A stretch of 64,000 bases of DNA from contig JAVBOB010000007.1 in the NCBI GenBank assembly GCA_031551125.1, positions 62,001 through 126,000 of the forward strand, in the 5' to 3' direction. This document shows, piece after piece, positions 52,601-60,055 of this stretch (position 1 is the stretch's first letter; each line of letters opens with the position of its first letter). The stretch is from JAIRNF01 sp031551125 (GTDB lineage: Bacteria > Bacteroidota > Bacteroidia > Bacteroidales > UBA932). Made by a program: the position numbers and the translations under genes. The notes under the pieces are model-generated. The model was not told where the DNA came from. It ran no database searches and worked only from the letters and a program-made list of their open reading frames with translations.

Positions 52601-53958
52601 GTTTGAAGGTTGATATTGTTATCGGTCGTTTAGCTGAAATGCGTATTGTGGACAACAATACAGGCATTACGCTATACACACACAACGTACCTTATGGCGC
52701 AACGCTATACTTCAAAAACGGAGTTAACGTAACCAAGGGTGAATTGATTTGCGAATGGGACCCGTATAACGCTGTTATTATTTCAGAGTTTCCCGGTACT
52801 GTTGCATTCGATAGCGTTATTGAAGGTGTTACCTTCCGCGAAGAATCGGATGAGCAAACCGGATACCGTGAAAAGGTTATTATTGAATCACGTGATAAGA
52901 CCCGTAACCCCATTGTTCGTATTCTTGACTCAAAAGGGGCCGAAATTAAGCAGTACAACTTGCCTGTAGGCGCTCACATTGCTGTTGAAGAAAAGCAAAA
53001 GGTGAAGGGTGGCGATATTTTGGTTAAGATTCCTCGCGCTGTTGGTAAGTCGGGTGACATCACCGGAGGTCTTCCCCGCGTTACAGAGCTATTCGAGGCT
53101 CGCAACCCGTCAAATCCGGCTGTTGTATCTGAAATCGATGGTGAAGTATCACTGGGTAAAATTAAGCGTGGAAACAGGGAGGTAAGCGTTCGCTCAAAGA
53201 CAGGCGAAGAGAAGAAGTACCTTATTCCGCTGTCAAAGCAAATTCTTGTGCAAGAAAACGACTTTGTACGTGCCGGAACACCTATGTCCGATGGTGCTAT
53301 TACGCCGCTTGATATTCTAGCTATCCAAGGACCTACAAAGGTGCAAGAGTACATTGTAAACGAAATTCAGGAAGTGTACCGTATGCAGGGTGTGAAGATT
53401 AACGATAAGCACTTTGAAATTATTGTACGCCAAATGATGCGTAAGGTTGAAATTATTGACCCGGGTGATACACGCTTCTTGCCTGAGCAAATAGCGGATA
53501 AGCTGGAGTTTATGCAGGATAACGACTGGATTTTCGATAAGAAGGTGGTTGTTGATGCAGGGGACTCACAGGTATTCAAACCCGGACAGATTATTACCGT
53601 TCGTAAGCTACGCGATGAGAACTCAATGCTTAAACGTAAGGACTTGAAGCAGGTTGAAGCGCGTGATGCTGTTCCTGCAACATCAAGTCAGGTACTGCAA
53701 GGTATTACCCGCGCCGCACTGCAAACCAACAGCTTCTTGTCTGCGGCATCATTCCAGGAAACTACGAAGGTGCTTAACGAGGCGGCTGTTAATGGTAAGG
53801 TTGATACGCTGGAAGGATTGAAGGAGAACGTGCTTTGCGGTCACCTAATCCCTGCCGGAACAGGTCTATCCGAGTTTGACCGCTTGGTAGTAGCCTCAAT
53901 GGACGATTATCAACGTATGCTATCAGGTAAAGTAAAGGAAAAGGCTACGGCTGAGTAA
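49681..53958 (+). CDS. rpoC: RNA polymerase subunit beta prime
   Basis: 1425 residues from ATG at 49681 (MALKKVGKVKSNFNKMTIGLASPEE). The upstream frame from 49636 crosses the intercistronic hairpin and is rejected. Zinc finger CHCGKYKRIRYRGIVCDRCG, catalytic NADFDGDQMAVH, trigger-loop region and second zinc site CESTKGICAKCYG are present. Last gene of the operon. Confidence 0.98.
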   Translation: MALKKVGKVKSNFNKMTIGLASPEEILENSSGEVFKPETINYRTYKPERDGLFCERIFGPVKDYECHCGKYKRIRYRGIVCDRCGVEVTEKKVRRERTGHISLVVPVAHIWYFRSSPNKIGYLLGVPSKKLEAIVYYERYIVVQPGIKAESGINTLDLLTEDEYLQILETLPKENQLLDDSDPNKFVAGMGAEAIYKLLQRTDLDSLSYSLRHKANNETSQQRKVDALKRLQVVEAFRKSVDINKPEWMIMKVIPVIPPELRPLVPLDGGRFATSDLNDLYRRVIIRNNRLKRLIEIKAPEVILRNEKRMLQEAVDSLFDNSRKSNAVKTEANRALKSLSDSLKGKQGRFRQNLLGKRVDYSARSVIVVGPELKMHECGLPKDMAAELFKPFVIRKLIERGIVKTVKSAKKIVDRKDPVVWDILENVMKGHPVMLNRAPTLHRLGIQAFQPKLIEGKAIQLHPLSCTAFNADFDGDQMAVHLPLGNAAILEAQLLMLGSHNILNPANGAPITVPSQDMVLGLYYITKHRKGAKGEGLHFYGPEEVIIAYNENAVNLHAIIKVRYTFPQADGSEKTELIETTVGRVIFNQLVPKEVGYINEILTKKSLRDIIGRVLKKTGIAVTSKFLDDIKDLGYKMAFRGGLSFNLDDVIVPKEKAELVKEGYEQVEEVLNNYNMGFITNNERYNQIIDIWTHTNAKLTQILLKQLSTDNGGFNSVYMMLDSGARGSKEQIRQLSGMRGLMAKPQKSGSTGSEIIENPILSNFKEGLSVLEYFISTHGARKGLADTALKTADAGYLTRRLVDVSQDVIVTEPDCGTLRGLIATAIKNNDEVVESLYERILGRTTVHDIYHPQTGELIVAAGEELTEEVSRVIDESPIEQVEIRSVLTCESTKGICAKCYGRNLATGNMVQRGEAVGVIAAQSIGEPGTQLTLRTFHVGGTASNIAADNKLVARYDGRLEIDELRTVEKVDDDGLKVDIVIGRLAEMRIVDNNTGITLYTHNVPYGATLYFKNGVNVTKGELICEWDPYNAVIISEFPGTVAFDSVIEGVTFREESDEQTGYREKVIIESRDKTRNPIVRILDSKGAEIKQYNLPVGAHIAVEEKQKVKGGDILVKIPRAVGKSGDITGGLPRVTELFEARNPSNPAVVSEIDGEVSLGKIKRGNREVSVRSKTGEEKKYLIPLSKQILVQENDFVRAGTPMSDGAITPLDILAIQGPTKVQEYIVNEIQEVYRMQGVKINDKHFEIIVRQMMRKVEIIDPGDTRFLPEQIADKLEFMQDNDWIFDKKVVVDAGDSQVFKPGQIITVRKLRDENSMLKRKDLKQVEARDAVPATSSQVLQGITRAALQTNSFLSAASFQETTKVLNEAAVNGKVDTLEGLKENVLCGHLIPAGTGLSEFDRLVVASMDDYQRMLSGKVKEKATAE

Positions 53959-53978
53959 CCCAATACTTGTGATATGTG

Positions 53979-54020
53979 AAGAGGGTGTCCAAAAAGCATT
54001 TGGCATCCTCTTTTCTTTTG
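53979..54020 (+). terminator. Terminator of the rpoBC operon
   Basis: Long stem AAGAGGGTGTCCAAA/TTTGGCATCCTCTT with inner mismatches, then TTCTTTTG. The following gap to 54157 shows nothing else. Confidence 0.7.
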
Positions 54021-54157
54021 TACCCCTATCTAAGATGAAATCAAATATTCGATTCTCGTGAACTAATAAGCGACTTTTTGTCCATTAAGCCCCACTTAAC
54101 AGTTTTTTTTAACCACAATCACTAGAACTAGCTAGCTTTAAAAAACAAAGGCTTTAC

Positions 54158-54165
54158 TATCTTTG
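54158..54165 (+). promoter_or_regulatory. -7 box for the hemerythrin/LuxR pair
   Basis: TATCTTTG, 20 nt before the ATG. -33 element weak (TTTA at 54137-54140). Confidence 0.45.
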
Positions 54166-54185
54166 TTAGAAATTAAAGTGAACGT

Positions 54186-54935
54186 ATGACGCTTATTACA
54201 ACAGATACAAAGCTTGCAGATGCTATTCACTGCAACTACTTGCTTATTCCACTTATAAACAGGTTTGGAATACGCTTGGGCTTTGGCGAAAAAACAATAA
54301 CCACAGTATGTGAGGAGCATGGTATTGATGCCGGCTTTTTAACTACTATTCTTAACACCTTTACCTTCGATCATTACTTTTCTGAGGATAAGATGAGGAG
54401 CTACCATGTGGTGCAGTGGCTTGATTATCTTAGGAAGACTCATATTTACTATCGAGAGGTGCAGCTTCCGGTTATTGAAGCGCATCTTCGCAGGCTTATC
54501 GGAAGCATAACCGATGGTGGCGATAGTAAAAGCCTTGCCCTTATTGGTAAGTTTTTTGCTGACTATAAGCAGGAGCTGCTGGCGCATCTTGAGCGAGAAG
54601 ACCAAAGCACCTTTCCCTACATAGAACGGCTGGTAGCATTGGAAGGTATGGCTGATGCCAAGCAGGCGTACACCGAACTGTCTAAGCGGTATTCGATAAA
54701 GGTTTTTGAGCGGGAGCATGATAATGTTGACGAGAAGCTATTTGATTTGAAAAACATTCTGATAAAATACCTTTCGGGTAACTACGACCAAACGCTCTGC
54801 AATGCGGTGATATTTGAGCTGTCGCGCTTGGAAAAAGACTTACAAGACCATACACGCTTAGAGGATAAGGTACTTGTTCCAATGGTAGAAGAAATGGAAG
54901 AACGCTTAAATAAAAAGTACCTTGCTAAAAAATAA
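54186..54935 (+). CDS. Hemerythrin-domain protein, RIC/ScdA-related
   Basis: 249 residues. The N-terminal 45 (LADAIHCNYLLIPLINRFGIRLGFGEKTITTVCEEHGID) look like a ScdA_N/DUF542 domain but lack its Cys-Cys. Then a hemerythrin-like helical bundle with candidate iron ligands: DHYFSEDKMRSYH, VIEAHLRR, LLAHLEREDQSTFPYIE, EREHDNVDEKL and LQDHTRLEDKVLVPMVEE. The family includes di-iron repair proteins and O2/NO sensors. It overlaps the following LuxR-type regulator by 14 nt, so a sensor-regulator pair is likely. Confidence 0.8.
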   Translation: MTLITTDTKLADAIHCNYLLIPLINRFGIRLGFGEKTITTVCEEHGIDAGFLTTILNTFTFDHYFSEDKMRSYHVVQWLDYLRKTHIYYREVQLPVIEAHLRRLIGSITDGGDSKSLALIGKFFADYKQELLAHLEREDQSTFPYIERLVALEGMADAKQAYTELSKRYSIKVFEREHDNVDEKLFDLKNILIKYLSGNYDQTLCNAVIFELSRLEKDLQDHTRLEDKVLVPMVEEMEERLNKKYLAKK

Positions 54936-55488
54936 ACATACCATCATTGTATCAACAGATGTACTTCAAGCATACGGATTAAAGTTTTTACTTGAAGAGT
55001 ACTTCTCGCTTGATAAGGCGGAGCTGATTACGGATATGAGTGCCATTGAGAGCCATTCGCTCAGCTGTGATGTTCTTTTTGTTCAAGCTAAGGTTCTGTA
55101 TGCGCTGTATGACCGTTTGCCTTCATTTCGCAATAAGCTGATTATTGTTTCAGATACAGCGAATGACGAAACAGGTGGAGTAGCTGTATTAAATGTAGCT
55201 CAGGAGCAAACCGGATTGCTTGAAACGCTTAATAAGCTGCTTACTGATAAGCTAAGCCAGCAAAGGCAGCATGACGGGAAGCAGGATTTGAGTGATAGGG
55301 AAAAGGAAGTGTTGGCGCTAATTGCCAAAGGCGATATGAATAAAACCATTGCCGATAAGCTTTGCATCAGCCTTAATACTGTGCTTACTCACAGAAAAAA
55401 TATAACTGCTAAGCTGGGTATTAAAACGGTATCGGGGCTCACCGTATATGCTATTCTTAACGGCATGATTTCTGCCGATGAGGTGTAG
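54922..55488 (+). CDS. LuxR-type regulator with degenerate receiver domain
   Basis: 188 residues. C-terminal NarL/LuxR helix-turn-helix (LSDREKEVLALIAKGDMNKTIADKLCISLNTVLTHRKNITAKLGIK, about 122-170). The N-terminal 110 residues fold like a receiver (HTIIVSTDVLQAYGLKFLLEEYF, DVLFVQA) but the usual acidic cluster and phospho-Asp are not clear, so phosphorylation is doubtful. Its overlap with the hemerythrin gene suggests control by that protein, perhaps in response to oxygen, NO or iron. Confidence 0.8.
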   Translation: MLKNKHTIIVSTDVLQAYGLKFLLEEYFSLDKAELITDMSAIESHSLSCDVLFVQAKVLYALYDRLPSFRNKLIIVSDTANDETGGVAVLNVAQEQTGLLETLNKLLTDKLSQQRQHDGKQDLSDREKEVLALIAKGDMNKTIADKLCISLNTVLTHRKNITAKLGIKTVSGLTVYAILNGMISADEV

Positions 55489-55499
55489 GCATAGATTAA

Positions 55500-55676
55500 A
55501 GACTTATAGAACAAAGAACATAGATATAAAGAACAACGATATTAAGGAGCAAAGAAGAAGGACGGTTAGAATTTATTATTTGCTACATTATCAAGCTTTA
55601 TGTCTTTTCCTTGTTCTATGTTCTATAAATCCTTGTTCTTATTCAATGTTCAATAAAAAATATTCAATACTCAATT
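55500..55676. repeat. AAGAACAAAG/CTTTGTTCT low-complexity phrases
   Basis: Left half: GAACAAAGAACATAG and AAGGAGCAAAGAAG. Right half: CCTTGTTCTATGTTC and CCTTGTTCTTATTC. The halves are roughly inverted. Similar phrases occur near 10138-10200 and 62217-62290. No gene in this 190-nt gap. Confidence 0.5.
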
Positions 55677-55679
55677 GAC

Positions 55680-57572
55680 ATGTCCTCTCCTATAAAAGAT
55701 AAAAAGTTTCTCCTGTTACTTGCGGCTGTTTTTGCCGTGTTGGTGCTGGAGGTGTTATCGCTTGCAGGGATAAATATTCCTGAGCCTTATGCACCCATAC
55801 TGTTTGGTGCGTTTATTATCGGGGTGGGGTATGAAGTGCTGTGGCATGGGCTGAAAGCTTTAATAAGGCTAAATTTTAGTAGCATTAGCCTACTTATGCT
55901 GATTGCTGTTATCGGGGCGTTTTACCTGAAAGAGTATCCCGAAGCAGCAGTAGTTATTGTTCTTTACGTATTGGGTGAAAGGCTTGAGGATATTGGGCTG
56001 GAAAAAAGTAAGTCAGCGCTGGATAAGTTGATAGCCAACTCGCCTAAATCGGCTGTGCTGAAAGAAACAGGACAGGCTGTTCCTATAGAGCAAATTCCGG
56101 TAGGAAGTATTGTGCAGGTAAAACCGCACGATATGATTCCGCTGGATGGCATCGTAGTAGTTGGAGAAACTGCGGTGGACGAGGCAACCATTACCGGAGA
56201 ACCTATTCCAAAGGATAAGCACAAAGGTGATGCTGTATTTGCCGGTACAATGAATATGTCAGGCTTTTTGGAAATACAAACAACCCGATTATCAACCGAT
56301 ACTACTTTTGCCAAAATAGTTGAGCTTACCTTTGAGGCGCAGGCCGGCAAATCGGAGAGCCAAAAGTTTATTCAGCGGTTTGCCAAATACTATACGCCCT
56401 GCGTTATTATTTTAGCGGTACTGCTGTTTGTTATTCCGGTTTTTGCGCTGAATCAGGACCTCAATAAGTGGCTATTGCAGGCAATAACTTTGCTTGTTAT
56501 ATCATGCCCTTGCGCGCTTGTTATATCAACCCCTGTGGCTATTTATGCCGCTTTGGGCAATGCCTCATCAAAAGGAATATTGGTGAAGGGTGGAAAGTAT
56601 ATTGAGGCAATGGCAAAGGTTAAGGCCTTGTGCTTGGATAAAACCCGAACTATTACATACGGAAATCCGATAGTCTCGGATATTATTCCGCTTAACGGTA
56701 CCGGTAGAGAGGAGCTGTTAGCCTGCGGAGCAGGGGCTGAGGTTTTCTCTGAGCATCCGCTAGCTCAGGCTATTGTTGATGCTGCAAGAAAAGAAGGTTT
56801 TGAACCGCACGCTGTAGAAAAATATAAAAGCATAGCGGGAAAAGGGGCTACAGCTCGTTGCTTGGTATGCGAAGATGAAACGATATGTATAGGTAAGCTA
56901 AGCTACATCAGGGAGTCGCAGCCGGTAACAGAGGAGGTGGAACGTTTGGTTGAGCAGCTGTCGGAACAGGGAAAGACGAGCGTAGTGGTTAGCTTCGGTC
57001 AGGGAGTTGCCGGAATAATCGGTCTTAACGATGAGATAAAACCTGATAGCGCAGGTGCTATCAGCGAGCTAAAGGCAATGGGTGTTGAGCCTATTATGTT
57101 AACAGGCGATAGCGAAGCAGCGGCACACTATGTGGCTTCGGAGGTAGGTATTTCAAAAGTATATGGCGGATTAATGCCTGAAACAAAGGCGACGCATATT
57201 AAGCAGGCTTTAGCTGAATATGGCAGCGTAGCAATGGTAGGTGATGGTGTGAACGATGCTCCGGCTTTAGCGCAGTCAACCGTTGGAATAGCGATGGGAG
57301 CAGTTGGTAGCGATACCGCCATAGAGGTAGCCAACGTTGCGCTAATGAATGATAAGCTATCGCTTATTCCCTATTTAATCCGGTTAAGTAAGGCTACTAC
57401 GGCAACTATCAGGGGTAATACCATAGCGGCTGTACTTGTAAAGTTTATATTTGTGATATTGGCCGTAATGGGACATGGAAATTTACTTATGGCCATAACT
57501 GCCGATGTAGGTGTAACGCTGGTAGTAATAGCCGTCAGCTTACGGTTACTGCGTTTTGGTCATGGTAAATAA
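55680..57572 (+). CDS. Heavy-metal P1B-type ATPase with altered DKTGT motif
   Basis: 630 residues, Zn/Cd-type. No N-terminal metal-binding domain. It has TITGEPIPK (actuator TGE), the metal-site CPC in VISCPCALVIS, SEHPLAQAI in the nucleotide domain, MLTGDSEAAA and VGDGVNDAPALAQ. The phosphorylation loop reads D320-K-T-R-T-I-T instead of DKTGT; codon 323 is CGA, one base from GGA. The phospho-Asp itself is present. The predicted role is efflux of Zn2+, Cd2+ or similar ions across the inner membrane, provided the variant still cycles. Preceded by 190 nt without genes. Confidence 0.88.
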   Translation: MSSPIKDKKFLLLLAAVFAVLVLEVLSLAGINIPEPYAPILFGAFIIGVGYEVLWHGLKALIRLNFSSISLLMLIAVIGAFYLKEYPEAAVVIVLYVLGERLEDIGLEKSKSALDKLIANSPKSAVLKETGQAVPIEQIPVGSIVQVKPHDMIPLDGIVVVGETAVDEATITGEPIPKDKHKGDAVFAGTMNMSGFLEIQTTRLSTDTTFAKIVELTFEAQAGKSESQKFIQRFAKYYTPCVIILAVLLFVIPVFALNQDLNKWLLQAITLLVISCPCALVISTPVAIYAALGNASSKGILVKGGKYIEAMAKVKALCLDKTRTITYGNPIVSDIIPLNGTGREELLACGAGAEVFSEHPLAQAIVDAARKEGFEPHAVEKYKSIAGKGATARCLVCEDETICIGKLSYIRESQPVTEEVERLVEQLSEQGKTSVVVSFGQGVAGIIGLNDEIKPDSAGAISELKAMGVEPIMLTGDSEAAAHYVASEVGISKVYGGLMPETKATHIKQALAEYGSVAMVGDGVNDAPALAQSTVGIAMGAVGSDTAIEVANVALMNDKLSLIPYLIRLSKATTATIRGNTIAAVLVKFIFVILAVMGHGNLLMAITADVGVTLVVIAVSLRLLRFGHGK

Positions 57573-57602
57573 AAGGATTGTATCTTAATTATATTATTTA
57601 GC

Positions 57603-57755
57603 CTGAAAGCGCAACTCAATTCAGCCCGATGGGAACCCTCGGGAGGTAAAATAGTATGTAATACTGGTGCGAGCGCCCTTCAGGGCGCTCGTGTTGCACT
57701 ACTTGAATATTTTCCCGAGGCGTTGCCATCGGGCTGAATTGAGTTGCGCTTTCAG
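57603..57755. repeat. 153-bp inverted-repeat element
   Basis: 30-bp perfect terminal inverted arms (57603-57632 and 57726-57755), inner partly matching CCTCGGGA/TCCCGAGG, and a central 9-bp hairpin CGAGCGCCC TTCA GGGCGCTCG at 57670-57691. No ORF inside and no clear target duplication. It looks like a MITE or large REP-type element. The rest of the gap 57573-57938 is AT-rich without visible signals. Confidence 0.75.
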
Positions 57756-57938
57756 CGCGTAATTTCTTCTTAAAGCAAGTTTAAATAGCTCTTGGTATTT
57801 TGAACATATTGTGTTTGCATTGAAATTTAATCAAATAGATTTAACAGTAGAAAATTGGTTTAATGAAGTTTTTTTTATTTCTTTACTTTTCATTTGTAGT
57901 TCTTAGCACATAAGTCTGATTGATAATCTACACGAACA

Positions 57939-59438
57939 ATGAGAACAAATCGATTCTTTTTACTTGTCTTGTCAAGCCTTGCATTAGCTCTATTTTCCTG
58001 CGATAAAGGTAACTCTGACCCTGACCCTGATCCTGATCCTGATCCCGGTACTGTAAATCCAAACAAGTATGTAAATGATTGGATTTACGAAAATATGAGT
58101 ATATACTACTTGTGGAATACCAATATTCCCAAGAGCCCAAACTACACGTTAGCCCCCTCTGATTTCTTCACATCGCTTCTATATAAATATAAACAGCTGG
58201 ATGGCGATCGTTTTTCATGGATTCAGGAAAATTATGTTGATTTATTGAACTCGTTAAGTGGTGTTGCAAGTTATGATATTGGATTTGAGTATGTAGGATT
58301 TCGCATGTCGTCAAGTTCGAATGATATTTTAGGTTGCATTGCCTATGTGAAACCCGGTACCCCTGCCTACACAATGGGATTGAAGAGAGGCGATTTGTTC
58401 GCAAAGGTGAATGGTACACAGCTTACCACTTCTAACTGGCGAAGCGTTTTTTCTGATGCAAATGCTGCCGAAATTGCTTTTGTTGAAGTTAATGCTTCAA
58501 ATCAGCTGGTGTCTAAGGCTGTTAAATCAGTAACAAAGGCGCCCAACTATGCCGAAAATCCGGTGTTTCTTGATTCTGTTTATATTGAGGGAGGGCATAA
58601 AATAGGCTATTTGGTTTACAACTTCTTTGCTACTGATGGAGGAACAGATGACTATGCTTATGATCGTGGTTTGAATAAAGCATTTGCAAAGTTTAAAGCG
58701 GAAGGTGTTACCGATTTAGTGTTGGATTTTCGCTATAATAGCGGAGGTGCAATGAGTTCGGCCGTACTGCTTGGTAGTATGATTGTTCCCAATTTAAACA
58801 CTTCAAATGTATTTACTAAGCTACAGTATAATTCATTTGTACAAAATGAGTTCGTATCTCAATATGGAAGTGATGCGTTGTTGTACAAATTTCAAAATGT
58901 GGTACGTACAGGACAATCAACAACCGAGCCTTTGAACAATATTGGCGGTACTGTTCAAAATCTGGTTGTGCTTACCGGTAATTGGACTGCTTCGGCCAGC
59001 GAGATGGTCATTAATGGACTAAGGCCATATATGAGTGGGAAAGTTTCTCTTATTGGTGTTACTACAGCTGGTAAAAACGTAGGCTCTATAAGCATATATG
59101 AGAAAAATGATTCAAAAAATAAGTGGGGAATGCAACCGATAGTGCTAAAGTATTCCAACAAAGATGGTTATTCTGATTTTGAAAGTGGATTTGTTCCTGA
59201 TATAGAAGAAAGAGATAACGATATTGACAATATGTTACCTTTGGGAGATAGAGATGAGGTGATGCTGAAGATTGCTATGCAAAAAATAACCGGAACGTAT
59301 AGCGGTAGCAGTGTTACAACAATGTTGCATGGAGCATCGGCTAGAGCGCAAGTTGTTGGTTCATCGGTTGAGCAGAAGGCATGGACAAATACAGCCATTG
59401 TTGATGACGAACGGTTGAAATCGTTAAAGCTGAAGTAG
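57939..59438 (+). CDS. S41-family C-terminal processing peptidase, lipoprotein
   Basis: 499 residues. Lipobox ALFSC (Cys21), then a DPDPDPDPDP linker encoded by six-base repeats. PDZ-like region about 110-190 (ILGCIAYVKPGTPAYTMGLKRGDLFAKVNG). Peptidase core with DLVLDFRYNSGG, catalytic Ser in TGNWTASASEMVI and Lys in TTAGKNVGS. A surface or periplasmic serine protease common in Bacteroidota. Single gene; the hairpin at 59449 follows. Confidence 0.9.
   Translation: MRTNRFFLLVLSSLALALFSCDKGNSDPDPDPDPDPGTVNPNKYVNDWIYENMSIYYLWNTNIPKSPNYTLAPSDFFTSLLYKYKQLDGDRFSWIQENYVDLLNSLSGVASYDIGFEYVGFRMSSSSNDILGCIAYVKPGTPAYTMGLKRGDLFAKVNGTQLTTSNWRSVFSDANAAEIAFVEVNASNQLVSKAVKSVTKAPNYAENPVFLDSVYIEGGHKIGYLVYNFFATDGGTDDYAYDRGLNKAFAKFKAEGVTDLVLDFRYNSGGAMSSAVLLGSMIVPNLNTSNVFTKLQYNSFVQNEFVSQYGSDALLYKFQNVVRTGQSTTEPLNNIGGTVQNLVVLTGNWTASASEMVINGLRPYMSGKVSLIGVTTAGKNVGSISIYEKNDSKNKWGMQPIVLKYSNKDGYSDFESGFVPDIEERDNDIDNMLPLGDRDEVMLKIAMQKITGTYSGSSVTTMLHGASARAQVVGSSVEQKAWTNTAIVDDERLKSLKLK
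58017..58046 (+). repeat. GACCCT/GATCCT hexanucleotide repeat in the S41 gene
   Basis: Five consecutive six-base units encoding Asp-Pro pairs directly after the lipobox. Unit length keeps the frame, so copy changes would only alter linker length. Confidence 0.7.
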
Positions 59439-59448
59439 TATAATTTTT

Positions 59449-59489
59449 TCTCCTGTTGGTATGGCCATTGCTTCCATACTAACAGGAGA
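59449..59489. other. Long hairpin after the S41 gene
   Basis: A 16-bp stem CTCCTGTTGGTATGG/CCATACTAACAGGAG with about 9-nt loop. The T-run lies before rather than after it on the plus strand, so it is not a standard terminator. Confidence 0.5.
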
Positions 59490-59518
59490 TGATAGAAATA
59501 ACCTAAATTCTTTCCCCC

Positions 59519-60004
59519 ATGATAACTACCAAAAAAATGAAGTTGAGCTTGTCAAAAGTAATGTTGACATGCTTGCTGCTTGCCGGAGTGTACGCTATTG
59601 CCGGAGCGCAGGAGTTACAGCAGCTTCGCGAGGGTGGTCGCCGCCCTGTACTGGTTGATGATATTAACCAAGTGAAGCTACTCGAGGTAGGGGAGAACAT
59701 ACAGCTGTTGGGTGGCTATGGTTTTATTTCAAATCTTAGTCAGGGACAACACCAGCAAATAAAAACGTTGGAGTTAGCCAAACAAAAGCAGCTGAACCAG
59801 CTGAACAACCAGCTGGCGGAAAAGAAAGCGCGTTTACGCACGCTTGAAGCACAGGATAAGCCTGACATGAAAGCCATTAACCAAACCATAGATGAGCAAG
59901 CCAAGCTAATGGCCGATAAGATGAAGGCTGAGGCTGAATGCAGGCAGAAAGTTCGTGCTATTCTTACGGACGAGCAGCGGGTGGAGTTTGATGCAAGACG
60001 CTAA
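59519..60004 (+). CDS. Spy/CpxP-like periplasmic helical protein
   Basis: 161 residues (155 from the alternative ATG at 59537). Signal peptide ending AIAGAQ. From about residue 80, a Gln/Lys/Glu-rich helical hairpin (LAKQKQLNQLNNQLAEKKARLRTLEAQ) with a final LTDEQRVEFDAR, the LTxxQ-like motif of Spy/CpxP/ZraP proteins. Possibly a periplasmic chaperone or metal-stress protein. comEC starts 51 nt later. Confidence 0.6.
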   Translation: MITTKKMKLSLSKVMLTCLLLAGVYAIAGAQELQQLREGGRRPVLVDDINQVKLLEVGENIQLLGGYGFISNLSQGQHQQIKTLELAKQKQLNQLNNQLAEKKARLRTLEAQDKPDMKAINQTIDEQAKLMADKMKAEAECRQKVRAILTDEQRVEFDARR

Positions 60005-60055
60005 TTGCTGTTAATTCATTTCTATTTCTCATGTGCCACATTATAGCGCTTTAGA

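Noticed and set aside
59449..59489. Terminator of the S41 gene
   Set aside because: The stem is strong but the T-run precedes it and no T-run follows on either strand.
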